Source: Paenibacillus sabinae T27 (lineage in GTDB: Bacteria > Bacillota > Bacilli > Paenibacillales > Paenibacillaceae). Taken from it: a stretch of DNA of 64,000 bases. Below, in pieces: positions 25,750 to 33,805 of the stretch. The notes beneath the pieces are model-generated. The model was not told where the DNA came from. It ran no database searches and worked only from the letters and a program-made list of their open reading frames with translations. Both the position numbers and the translations under genes were made by a program. The DNA lies in assembly GCF_000612505.1 (NCBI RefSeq), contig NZ_CP004078.1, positions 4,921,001 to 4,985,000 of the forward strand, read 5' to 3'. Numbering within the stretch: position 1 is the first letter of the stretch; every line of letters starts with the position of its first letter.

Positions 25750-26826
25750 TTAATTGTTTGATCCTTTTACAACCTGGATGTTATTAATGAACCCTGCTTC
25801 AGGAGTAAATATAGCAGTAAATTTATTACTCTTCACATCATACTCGAATAACCCTCGTTTGTTATTAACGACTGCTATCGTATATATTTTATTGCCATCG
25901 TTCGAGTAATTGGCATCTCCTCTTTGTAATCTTAAAGTCCCCCACTTACTCAAACTGGATGTTTTCTTGGCATTATCATAGTCAACAACCGTAGAGGGCA
26001 CTTGTCCCTTATTATATTCCTTGTCACAAAATGCAATAACATGATCATCTTTATTCATCAGCATACGAATCCAGTAATTCTTGCTAAAAAGTTTGGTTTT
26101 CTCCTTCAAAGCGAAATCTGTTTCATATACGGTAAAAGTTGGCATTTTAAAATTATTCTGTCCCACAGGTCCATCTTGATGGGCCAGACTATAGTTCCTT
26201 TGCTTCACCGAATACGCAGAAGCATAGATTTTTTTGTTTATGTGATCTAATGTGATTGTTTCTACCAGCATGTCATTATCGCCCCAGAGCGTCATCTCAT
26301 GGGTGTTGAGATCAATGGCTCCTAATCGTATACCTTGCTCTCCTTTTACATTAGCCACAAAAAATAGTTGATCTCCTGAAGGAATAATATAATTGACTGC
26401 ATATAAGTTATTAGTTAGCTGATTACTTTTATTGCTCGATAAATCTCTGATAAAAATCTGGTCTCCGTAATCCTTGTCTGTATTTACCCTTTGCGTATAG
26501 TACAACAATTGATTAGGCTTATCATAGAAGCCCAAAGGATATTGAGCTGTATAATCGAATGCAAAGACCTTTTTCATTTCTTTTGTAGCTGTATCATAGC
26601 TTAATATTTGTGTCTTTATGGCCCCGTTATTATCTGTAGTTGAATACTCTGAATAAGTCATCGTGATGTAATCAGCTGCAGGTGCTGTTGATTTCACCTT
26701 TGTACTGGCGATTGCACTGGGATTTGCTGTGCTTGTTGGTTCCACACCAGCACCCTTAGACGAGCAGGATATCAGTAGTATTGCTAACAATATCAGACAT
26801 ATTAAAGGCTTTAATTCTTTTTTCAT
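25750..26826 (-). CDS. Putative lipoprotein, beta-propeller-like
   Basis: A 358-residue secreted lipoprotein. The signal peptide LICLILLAILLISC ends in a lipobox Cys at about residue 21, followed by a Ser/Thr/Pro-rich linker to about residue 50. The remainder has repeated strands with a DLSSNKSNQLT-type pattern, as in TolB/DUF5050 propellers. I do not recognise a specific family. Base composition is clearly more AT-rich than the flanks, with AT-ending codons, which suggests recent transfer. It sits alone between the focA and nox genes. Function unknown. Confidence 0.75.
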   Translation of the reverse strand: MKKELKPLICLILLAILLISCSSKGAGVEPTSTANPSAIASTKVKSTAPAADYITMTYSEYSTTDNNGAIKTQILSYDTATKEMKKVFAFDYTAQYPLGFYDKPNQLLYYTQRVNTDKDYGDQIFIRDLSSNKSNQLTNNLYAVNYIIPSGDQLFFVANVKGEQGIRLGAIDLNTHEMTLWGDNDMLVETITLDHINKKIYASAYSVKQRNYSLAHQDGPVGQNNFKMPTFTVYETDFALKEKTKLFSKNYWIRMLMNKDDHVIAFCDKEYNKGQVPSTVVDYDNAKKTSSLSKWGTLRLQRGDANYSNDGNKIYTIAVVNNKRGLFEYDVKSNKFTAIFTPEAGFINNIQVVKGSNN

Positions 26827-26991
26827 ATCACTCTCTCCCTAATATCTGGTTCTATATTTAACTATAGTATCCACCCGACCATCCTTCATCAGCCAATTAT
26901 GTAATTATATAGCATTTTAAAAGGGGGTTATTTACAATTCTATTACAACCATCTTCTCACACGGCAAAACCTAACAACATCTCTGTAAAAA

Positions 26992-27021
26992 CAAAAAACC
27001 GGAGCCGCGCCCGGCTCCGGT
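26992..27021 (-). terminator. Terminator after the NADH oxidase gene
   Basis: ACCGGAGCC/GGCTCCGGT, a perfect 9-bp stem, followed on the minus strand by a T-rich tail (five Ts, G, five Ts). Confidence 0.92.
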
Positions 27022-27056
27022 ATGGATATTTAATTCGTGCTGCTTAACTGAACCCG

Positions 27057-28421
27057 CTAAACTCTGACCGGCTGTTTGCTCTCCGCAAGTTTCGGCAGCG
27101 CCTGAAGGCCGGCCGTGTTCAGGAAGTTCCACGGCTTGTTGTAATGCGGCTGGAAGAAGAAATCAATAAAGGCGAGCTGGTCGACCGTCATGCCGTTCTG
27201 GATGCAGACCGAGATCGTATTGATCGACTGGGTCAAATCCATTTTGGACATGATTTGCGCTCCCAGAATGCGGCGCGTGCCGCGCTCAAAGACAACCTTG
27301 AGCTGGACCTCCTCGAAAGTAGGCATAAACTCCGGACGGTAGTTGTCCGTAATCATGACCGCTTCGGCGTCGATTCCCTCGTGCTTGGCGGCGGCTTCGG
27401 TCATGCCGGTTCCGGCGATATTGTCTTCGTAAATTTTGATGCCGGAAGTCCCTTGCGTTCCCATATAAGGAATCGTATTGTTCACCAGATTGCGGGCAAC
27501 CAGCGTGCCCATCCGTACGGCGTTGGTTGCCAGCGGGATGTAGGCTTTTTTACCTGTCGGGTTGTAGTGAATCGCACAGCTGTCTCCTGCCGCGAACACA
27601 TCCGGCGCGCTTGTGTGCATGTAGTTGTCCACGATAATCGCCCCGTTGTCCAGCATATCGACCTGTCCCTTAAGCAGTTCCGTGTTCGGACGGAAGCCGA
27701 TGCAGAGAATGACCAGATCCGCTTGGTATTCGCCTTTGTCCGTAACGACGGTCGTTACCTTGCCGCCCTCGCCCTTGAAGGAGCTCACCTTCTCGCCAAG
27801 CGCCAGCTCGATGCCGTGATCCTTCAGCGACTGCTCGATCGGATTCGTAAACTCGGGGTCAAGGTATTTGCTCAGAATGCGAGGCTCCGCGTCGATCAGC
27901 GTGACCTTTTTGCCGTTAAGCTGAAAGGCCTCGACCAGCTCGATACCGATATAGCCCGCGCCGACGACGGCGATATGCTTGGCGTGACGCGATTTTTCGA
28001 TAATGGTATTGGAATGATTGTAGTTTTTGGAGAGCAGAATGTTATCCAGGTCAATCCCTTCAAGCTTAGGAACGATCGGCCAGGAGCCTGTCGTCACAAT
28101 GAGCTTGTCGTAGGCATCGTCAAATTCTTTGCCCGTGTTCAGATCGCGTGCGCGAAGCGTCTTGTTTTTCGTATCCACCAACACCACTTCATGGCGCATA
28201 TTGGTCTTGACTCCGAGCTCGGCCAGCTTCTCCGGAGACGAATAAAACAGCCCCTGCGGGTCTTTCACAACGCCTCCGACATACAGCGCAATGCCGCAAG
28301 ACAAGAAAGAAATGTTGTCGTTGCGCTCATACACGGTAATTTCGGCTTCCGGGTACAGCTGGGCTGTGTTGACAATGGCGGCGGTTCCTGCGTGGGTGCA
28401 TCCGATAACGGCTACTTTCAT
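27057..28421 (-). CDS. nox: H2O-forming NADH oxidase / CoA-disulfide reductase family flavoprotein
   Basis: A 454-residue FAD protein of the peroxide/CoA-disulfide reductase group. FAD-binding VIGCTHAGTAA lies at the N-terminus, the redox-active Cys42 in FLSCGIALYVGG, NAD-binding VVGAGYIGIE near residue 155, and VFAAGDSCA follows later. A single cysteine at position 42 is typical of NADH oxidases reducing O2 to water, as in streptococcal Nox; CoA-disulfide reductase is the alternative. The start ATG follows GGAGGAGGAAG; an ATG 26 codons upstream is not supported. The promoter is overlapped by two FNR/Rex-type palindromes. Confidence 0.87.
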   Translation of the reverse strand: MKVAVIGCTHAGTAAIVNTAQLYPEAEITVYERNDNISFLSCGIALYVGGVVKDPQGLFYSSPEKLAELGVKTNMRHEVVLVDTKNKTLRARDLNTGKEFDDAYDKLIVTTGSWPIVPKLEGIDLDNILLSKNYNHSNTIIEKSRHAKHIAVVGAGYIGIELVEAFQLNGKKVTLIDAEPRILSKYLDPEFTNPIEQSLKDHGIELALGEKVSSFKGEGGKVTTVVTDKGEYQADLVILCIGFRPNTELLKGQVDMLDNGAIIVDNYMHTSAPDVFAAGDSCAIHYNPTGKKAYIPLATNAVRMGTLVARNLVNNTIPYMGTQGTSGIKIYEDNIAGTGMTEAAAKHEGIDAEAVMITDNYRPEFMPTFEEVQLKVVFERGTRRILGAQIMSKMDLTQSINTISVCIQNGMTVDQLAFIDFFFQPHYNKPWNFLNTAGLQALPKLAESKQPVRV

Positions 28422-28475
28422 GGTTTCTTCCTCCTCCAAATGCAAAGCTCTTTTTTTGGACAAAACGTTTGTTAA

Positions 28476-28530
28476 TGTGATTTTTTTCACTTTATACAAT
28501 CATTATATTGTGATAATTATCACATTTCAA
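28476..28530 (-). promoter_or_regulatory. nox promoter with operator in the -35/-10 spacer
   Basis: On the minus strand TTGAAA (28530-28525), exactly 17 bp, and TATAAT (28507-28502) form an almost perfect SigA promoter. The spacer contains TGTGATAATTATCACA (28509-28524), a perfect 16-bp palindrome of the TGTGA-N6-TCACA type. A second box, TGTGATTTTTTTCACT, is at 28476-28491, just past the transcript start. Both positions would block polymerase, so a repressor is expected. Confidence 0.75.
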
Positions 28531-29329
28531 TCATTTTTCTGCCAATTAACACATTGTTCACAATTTGAAATGAACCGCTTCGGGAGAAGTCCGTTTTAGT
28601 TTGGCCCGCCTGCACTTGCATTATGTCAGTGGAAGAATGAAGCAGCCGCACCCGCTTAAAGGAACGCACCCTTCTGTTTTTTTTATAAAAGTCTCCATAA
28701 GAAAAACTCCTATCGAAGCCTCTCGAAGATGTTGCCGAATCCCTCTTTGGCGGTTGTTTTTCTTGCAATATCAGGAAGTCTGGTCTTTGAAGTTTATACA
28801 TAGAAAATCCCCAGGTTTCACCAGGAAACCCAGGGATTTATACAGGACGCAGGGATCTCGGCAATCTATTGTCCCCCGTTAGCTAACCCATCTATCCATC
28901 CAAGCGACTCACTAACCCTCCATCAACTCTGCCGCATCAACAACCTTCCGATAACTAACCATTTCTTCCTGTTCAGTCTGTGCTCGGTGTAGGTCGCCGG
29001 GCATTTTCCTGCAAATCTGCAGGTTTGCCAGGTTAATTTCGCGCAGGAAGAAGAAAAGGATACCATTCTGCAGCTTTTAAAGCTCACGCGCCGCCAAATG
29101 GGGAGATAGGAGAAGAATTCCTGCACTTTCGGCAGGAATTAGGGTTCGGAGGATGGATTTACACTAAAAAAGTGTAATAACGCTGGAATCTCGGCAACCG
29201 ACCGCCACTTATTCCACTTTCTCCCCCTATTCCACTTTCTCCCCTACCTCCACCCACCACATAACCTCAACGGCCTCGTTGAACGCCTTGCCAGGGGATT
29301 AGTGTACAATGGTTAAGATCCAGGTCATG
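28531..29329. repeat. Gene-free 0.8-kb stretch with hairpins and short repeats
   Basis: No convincing gene on either strand. It holds several inverted repeats. AAATCCC-CA-GGTTTC pairs with GAAACC-CA-GGGATTT near 28805-28840. CCTGCA-AATC-TGCAGG lies near 29010. AATTCCTGC/GCAGGAATT lies near 29115-29140. TTACACT-AAAAA-AGTGTAA lies near 29160. TATTCCACTTTCTCCCC occurs twice in tandem near 29210-29245, and GATCTCGGCAA or AATCTCGGCAA near 28854 and 29188. A 67-residue frame at 28923-29126 (minus) has no recognised family. This looks like a decaying interspersed repeat rather than a regulatory region. Confidence 0.45.
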
Positions 29330-30964
29330 CTACAGCAGGCCGAGCAAACGTCCTTCCTCGTCGATCCGCAGCCCTTCGGCGGCCGGTTTGGCCGGAAGCC
29401 CCGGCATCGTGACGATGCTGCCCGTAATGACGACGGCAAAGCCGGCTCCCAGCGACAGCGTAATGTCGCGTACCTGAACGGTGAAGCCGCGCGGGGCGCC
29501 GAGCAGACGGGGCTGATCGGAGAAGGAATACGGCGTCTTGGCCATGCACACCTGCAGATGGCTTAGGCCCAGCTTTTCGATCATAGCCAGACTCCGCTTG
29601 GCTGCCGGACTGAAGGACACATCGGCGCCGTGGTAGATTTCCTTGACAATTTTGCCGATCTTCGACGGAATGTCGAGTTCGTCCTCGTATAAATGCGCGA
29701 AAGCTGACGTGTCGCTGCCCTCCAGCAGCAGCTTCAGCTCTTCGGCCAGCTCCAGGCCCCCGGCTCCGCCTTGGGCCCACGCCTTCGAGATGGCGACAGG
29801 GACGCCCAAGCGCCGGCAAGCCGCCAGCACTTCCTGAATCTCCGCCTGGCTGTCGCCTTCAAAATGATTGAGCGCCACGACGACAGGAACGCCGAATTTG
29901 CGCAAATTCTGGATATGGCGCTCCATATTGCTCATTCCGGCTAGCAGAGCGGCCCGGTTTCCGGCGTAAAGCTCTCCCTTGGGCACGCCGCCGTTATATT
30001 TCAGCGATTTTATCGTAACAACAAGCACGGCTGCGGATGGCTTCAGGCCCGCCTGCCGGCATTTGATATCCATGAACTTCTCCGCCCCAAGATCAGCGCC
30101 GAAGCCCGCTTCCGTCACGACAACTTCGCCCAGCTTCAGGGCGTAGCGGGTGCCGATCACACTGCTGCAGCCGTGCGCGATATTGGCAAACGGACCGCCA
30201 TGGACGATGACCGGCGTTCCTTCAAGCGTCTGCACCAGATTCGGCTTAACTGCTTCTTTCAGCAGGGCGGTCATCGCATCCACCGCTTTCAGCTCGCCCG
30301 CCGTCACCGGATGCCCTTCACGGTCATAGCCGATCAGCATCCGGCCAAGGCGAACCCTTAGATCGGCCAAATTAGCGCACAGGCACAGCACGGCCATAAT
30401 TTCCGAAGCGGTCGTGATCTGAAAGCCGCTCTCCCGGACAATTCCGTTGCCGTCGCCAAGCCCCGTAACGACATTGCGGAGACTTCGGTCGTTCATATCC
30501 ATGACCCGTTTCCACACGATTCGCGTCGGGTCCAGCCCCAGCTCGTTGCCCTGAAAGATGTGGTTATCGATCATCGCCGACAGCAAATTATGCGCCGATG
30601 TCACTGCATGAATATCGCCCGTAAAATGCAAATTAATCTCATCGGCCGGAACAATCTGCGCCTTCCCGCTGCCCGTTGCTCCGCCCTTCATGCCAAGGCA
30701 TGGACCTAGCGAAGGCTCACGCAGCGCGGCCACCGTCTTGACGCCCGCCTTGTTCATGGCCTGCGCGAGTCCAATCGTCGTCAGCGTCTTGCCTTCTCCC
30801 GCCGGAGTCGGGTTCATGGCGGTCACCAGCACCAGCTTGCCGTCGGGACGGCCCTTGATCTCCTCCCACAGGGATGGAGCCAGCTTTGCTTTATATTTTC
30901 CGTATAACTCCAGATGCTCTTCCCGAATACCCGTCTCTGCCGCAACCTCCGTAATTAACCTCAT
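29330..30964 (-). CDS. fhs: Formate-tetrahydrofolate ligase
   Basis: A 544-residue ATP-dependent enzyme making 10-formyl-THF from formate and THF for one-carbon metabolism. The P-loop TPAGEGKTLTTIGL (about residue 52), EPSLGPCLGMKGGATGSGKAQ, the VHGGPFANIAHGCSSV substrate region and the C-terminal GSIVTMPGLP are diagnostic. Length is close to the usual 555. AGGAGG lies 13 bases before the ATG, longer than ideal, and is formed by the end of a 4-copy tandem repeat in the leader. It links cytoplasmic formate, imported or exported by the FocA-like channel, to folate. Confidence 0.94.
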   Translation of the reverse strand: MRLITEVAAETGIREEHLELYGKYKAKLAPSLWEEIKGRPDGKLVLVTAMNPTPAGEGKTLTTIGLAQAMNKAGVKTVAALREPSLGPCLGMKGGATGSGKAQIVPADEINLHFTGDIHAVTSAHNLLSAMIDNHIFQGNELGLDPTRIVWKRVMDMNDRSLRNVVTGLGDGNGIVRESGFQITTASEIMAVLCLCANLADLRVRLGRMLIGYDREGHPVTAGELKAVDAMTALLKEAVKPNLVQTLEGTPVIVHGGPFANIAHGCSSVIGTRYALKLGEVVVTEAGFGADLGAEKFMDIKCRQAGLKPSAAVLVVTIKSLKYNGGVPKGELYAGNRAALLAGMSNMERHIQNLRKFGVPVVVALNHFEGDSQAEIQEVLAACRRLGVPVAISKAWAQGGAGGLELAEELKLLLEGSDTSAFAHLYEDELDIPSKIGKIVKEIYHGADVSFSPAAKRSLAMIEKLGLSHLQVCMAKTPYSFSDQPRLLGAPRGFTVQVRDITLSLGAGFAVVITGSIVTMPGLPAKPAAEGLRIDEEGRLLGLL

Positions 30965-30980
30965 ATCTCTATATAGACCT

Positions 30981-31030
30981 CCTGCACCTTAATCCTGAAC
31001 CTTGACCTGAACCTTAATCCTGAACCTTGT
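30981..31030 (-). repeat. Four tandem 12/13-bp repeats in the fhs leader
   Basis: On the plus strand CCTGAACCTT plus 2-3 bases recurs at 30981 (with one change), 30994, 31006 and 31019, unit lengths 13, 12, 13, 12. In the mRNA sense each unit reads AAGGTTCAGG. The last unit merges into the AGGAGG ribosome binding site, so copy number could alter translation. Confidence 0.85.
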
Positions 31031-31086
31031 CCCGGCTCCGCCGGCAGCCGCATTTCTTCGGACATGCCGCGCTTTAGCTCTATTTC

Positions 31087-31114
31087 AGGATACAGGGTCT
31101 TTGAAAAGCGTCAA
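31087..31114 (-). promoter_or_regulatory. SigA promoter for fhs
   Basis: Minus strand TTGACG, 16 bp, TATCCT. The predicted transcript starts near 31080, giving a leader of about 115 bases that includes the tandem repeats. Confidence 0.6.
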
Positions 31115-31160
31115 GCCTTATTTTTCAAGTTATTAAGCGTTCACTATTCGTCCACATTAT

Positions 31161-31186
31161 AAAAAAATCTCCCGAAAAGGGGATTT
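31161..31186 (-). terminator. Terminator after the LLM oxidoreductase gene
   Basis: AATC-T-CCC and GGG-G-ATT pair around a GAAAA loop; on the minus strand seven Ts follow. Confidence 0.85.
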
Positions 31187-31248
31187 CCCTTCACGGAAGA
31201 TACAAAACTAAACCCGCAATGCCCCGGGGGGCAGCAGCTAACGGGGCG

Positions 31249-32259
31249 CTAACGCGCGGACAGCCCGCAGGCTTCCGCAATCAGCCGGTAAGATTTCAGC
31301 TTGTCGGCAAAGCCGTGCATCACGCTCGCAATAATCACCTCTTCACAGCCGAACCGCTCGCAGAGCTCGTTAAGCTGATCGCGGATTTGTTCCGGGGAGC
31401 CGACAAGTATATGTTTCCGGTTCTCCTGTACAATATGTTTCTCGTATGGCGTGTACGGATAAGACAGCGCGGACTCAACAGAAGGCGTCGGGGCGGAGAC
31501 ATGCGTCTTGTCCAGCAGGACGGCCGAGAGGTCCATGCTGGATGCAAGCCGGTCCGCTTCCTCTGTCGTCTCGGCGCAGACCGCGAACACAGCGATCATG
31601 CCTTTGGGCTTCAGGAGCAGAGGCGATGGGCAAAAATGGTCGCGGTAAGCCGCCATCGCCTCCTCGCCGCCGCTAACGTTAATGAAACGGGCAAAAGCCA
31701 GCCCCGTTCCCAGCCTGGCGGCCAGTTCAGCGCTGTCCCGGCTGGAACCGAGCAGCCAGATCTCCGGGGGAGAAGAGACCCTGGGCATGGCCTGAAGGCC
31801 CGCAAAACGGTGATGCAAATCCGCCCCTTCGTTCAGATAGGCGAGCAGATCGGCAATCTGCAAGGGATAGAGGTCGGGGCCGGCTTTACCGTATTCCTGC
31901 AAAGCGCGGACGGCCAGAACGCCTCCGCCGGCAGCCCGGCCGATCCCCAGATCGATCCGCCCGGGATACAGGGCCTGAAGCACCCGAATATTCTCCGCGA
32001 CTTTGTATGAGCTGTAGTGGGGCAGCAGGATACCTCCCGAGCCGATCCGGATGGAAGAGGTAACGGCCGCCAGATGGGCCATCAGCACCTCCGGACTCGA
32101 TCCGGCCAGACCTGGCGCAAAATGGTGCTCCGCTACCCAGAAGCGGTAATAACCGAGCCGGTCGGCTTCCCGGGCCAGCGCGGCGGTCTCCGCGAGCGCT
32201 TCGGCGGGCGAGCTTCCTTCCGATACCGGCGACTGGTCAAGCACACTGAGCTTAATCAT
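31249..32259 (-). CDS. LLM-class flavin-dependent oxidoreductase
   Basis: A 336-residue luciferase-like TIM-barrel enzyme using reduced flavin. LDQSPVSEGSSPAEAL, YRFWVAEHH, SSIRIGSGGILLPHYS, and IDLGIGRAAGG match the YwcH/MsnO8 group of single-component LLM enzymes of unknown substrate. GGAAAGGATG precedes the ATG. It appears monocistronic with its own terminator. Family firm, reaction unknown. Confidence 0.88.
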   Translation of the reverse strand: MIKLSVLDQSPVSEGSSPAEALAETAALAREADRLGYYRFWVAEHHFAPGLAGSSPEVLMAHLAAVTSSIRIGSGGILLPHYSSYKVAENIRVLQALYPGRIDLGIGRAAGGGVLAVRALQEYGKAGPDLYPLQIADLLAYLNEGADLHHRFAGLQAMPRVSSPPEIWLLGSSRDSAELAARLGTGLAFARFINVSGGEEAMAAYRDHFCPSPLLLKPKGMIAVFAVCAETTEEADRLASSMDLSAVLLDKTHVSAPTPSVESALSYPYTPYEKHIVQENRKHILVGSPEQIRDQLNELCERFGCEEVIIASVMHGFADKLKSYRLIAEACGLSAR

Positions 32260-32306
32260 GGTAAGGCATCCTTTCCGCGAGAACTGACTTCAGGCTTTAA
32301 GAACCC

Positions 32307-32337
32307 AAAAAACCCTCTCCGGCAGAGCCAGAGAGGG
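32307..32337 (-). terminator. Terminator after the DUF3243 gene
   Basis: CCCTCTC/GAGAGGG hairpin; on the minus strand six Ts follow. It is 21 bases past the DUF3243 stop. Confidence 0.9.
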
Positions 32338-32357
32338 AGAAACCGTTCATTCTGATC

Positions 32358-32705
32358 CTAGTCCGTTTCCGACAGCGCAAGCCTGACCAGCATGGAAGCG
32401 AACTTGGCCCTCTCCTCTTTGCTGCCGGTCTTCCACAGCTCCAGAAGCAGCTTCTCCTCGCTATTGCGGGGCTCCTCGTAAGCGGCCAGATAATCGGCCA
32501 CCTTCTCGGCCGCTTGGGCAAGCTGGGCCTCGCTGAGGCCGATTTTCCGGGCCAGCTCCACCCGTTTTCTTAAATAGTTTCGAAAGGCGTCAAAGTCGTT
32601 CAAAATTTCTTCCCTTTGCCCCGGTTCAATCCGGTTCAGGGTTTCCTTCACCATCTCGATCGCCACGCTGCCGTCTTTGCTTACAACATGATTATGCTCG
32701 GACAC
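32358..32705 (-). CDS. DUF3243 domain protein
   Basis: A 115-residue helical protein. The segment DFDAFRNYLRKRVELARKIG, then VADYLAAYEEPRNSEEKLL and a LWKTGSKEER end, match DUF3243 (Bacillus YmfJ group). GTG start with GGAGG 7 bases upstream. It is longer than YmfJ because of an N-terminal extension. Function unknown. Confidence 0.82.
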   Translation of the reverse strand: MSEHNHVVSKDGSVAIEMVKETLNRIEPGQREEILNDFDAFRNYLRKRVELARKIGLSEAQLAQAAEKVADYLAAYEEPRNSEEKLLLELWKTGSKEERAKFASMLVRLALSETD

Positions 32706-32821
32706 GTTGTCGCCTCCTTTAGCGCTAATAGCGGTTTTACACTACTTAACCGCGGCGTGAATTGGTGAATCAAGGTCAAACCCTGCCTCTTAATTAAGGC
32801 AAAAATCGTAGACAGCGCGCG

Positions 32822-33658
32822 CTACTTGGAGACGGGCACAGCGCTGTAATACTCCTCAAGCGTTATACCTTTGTCCGTAAGATAACGGGCGACTTTCTCG
32901 CCCACATAACGGACATGCCACGGCTCGTACATGTAACCCGTAACGGCTTCTTTGCCTAGCGGATAACGGATGATGAAACCGTAGTCAGGCGCGTGAAGCG
33001 CCAGCCAATTCGCTTCCTTCGTTCCGGCGAAGCAGCTCTCCGCCGCGCATTTGCCGTCTCTTCCGGAGAGGTCGATCGCCAGCCCCGTCTGATGCTCGCT
33101 GTAGCCCGGAACGGCGCTGTATGTGCGCGCCTTATCCTCTCCGTCCCGCTCCACATAGGCGTTGAACAGACTCCGCTGCGTCTTCGCGGAGCGATAGGCG
33201 GAGACCCCCGCCAAATATACCTTGTCCAGCTTTGCGCCGGCGAACATCTCTTCGAGCGCATGAGCCGCTTCCTTGCGCATCATCCGCTTTTCAAGCTTTT
33301 CTTTGAAGAGGAACGGAACATCGGGATACACCAGATCCGCCGGTTTGTAATCATCCGGCAGCCCATACTGCTTGTTCACGATGACGCCGATGCTGTCCGG
33401 CTCGGTTGCCGCAAGCATGGCCGATTCTCCCGGGTCTCCGCTCTGCGACTCTGGAGAGGCTGAAGGAACCGGCGACGTAACCGGTGTCGGTGCCGCTGAC
33501 GGGGTTCCTGTCTCCACCGCCCCCGGTCCCTTAAGGTCTGGCTGATTTGTAGCTGCGGCCCCGCCGCCTGGTGAAGCCGGCGATGTATATTGACCTATTC
33601 CCCAGCCGGCGGCGATGACGACAAGGAACAGGAGGGGTATCCATAGTTGTTTGCGCAT
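32822..33658 (-). CDS. D-alanyl-D-alanine carboxypeptidase, VanY/LdcB type (peptidase M15B)
   Basis: A 278-residue secreted or membrane-anchored zinc peptidase trimming D-Ala from peptidoglycan stems. The N-terminal hydrophobic segment (residues 5-25) leads into a Pro/Ser/Ala-rich linker to about residue 75. The M15 domain has SAYRS, GYSEHQTGLAIDL (Zn ligands His and Asp) and EPWHVRYVG (catalytic Glu and third ligand His). No lipobox is obvious. It is monocistronic. Not accompanied by van regulatory genes, so housekeeping wall remodelling is likelier than glycopeptide resistance. Confidence 0.9.
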   Translation of the reverse strand: MRKQLWIPLLFLVVIAAGWGIGQYTSPASPGGGAAATNQPDLKGPGAVETGTPSAAPTPVTSPVPSASPESQSGDPGESAMLAATEPDSIGVIVNKQYGLPDDYKPADLVYPDVPFLFKEKLEKRMMRKEAAHALEEMFAGAKLDKVYLAGVSAYRSAKTQRSLFNAYVERDGEDKARTYSAVPGYSEHQTGLAIDLSGRDGKCAAESCFAGTKEANWLALHAPDYGFIIRYPLGKEAVTGYMYEPWHVRYVGEKVARYLTDKGITLEEYYSAVPVSK

Positions 33659-33713
33659 GGCGCTTCCTCCTTATTACCGGTGTTGCTGCTTTATCACCTT
33701 ATAGACAAGCCAA

Positions 33714-33737
33714 AGGCGGCAAATGTTTCAGCCGCCT
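33714..33737 (-). terminator. Possible terminator after the helicase gene
   Basis: GGCGGC/GCCGCC hairpin with a 10-base loop, followed on the minus strand by TTTGG. The tail is weak. Confidence 0.4.
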
Positions 33738-33805
33738 GCTTAGAAATTTCTGTCTGACCGCCGTGATCTTGGCGGTTGTTCCTGCTTTCGGCATACCCCG
33801 GCGTC

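Noticed and set aside
27144..28475. 443-codon open frame opposite the NADH oxidase gene
   Set aside because: Antisense shadow of a fully recognisable flavoprotein; composition is Arg/His/Val-rich without motifs.
28601..28882. Small open frames in the 28.5-29.3 kb gap
   Set aside because: They cross hairpins and repeats, have no ribosome sites and no family resemblance.
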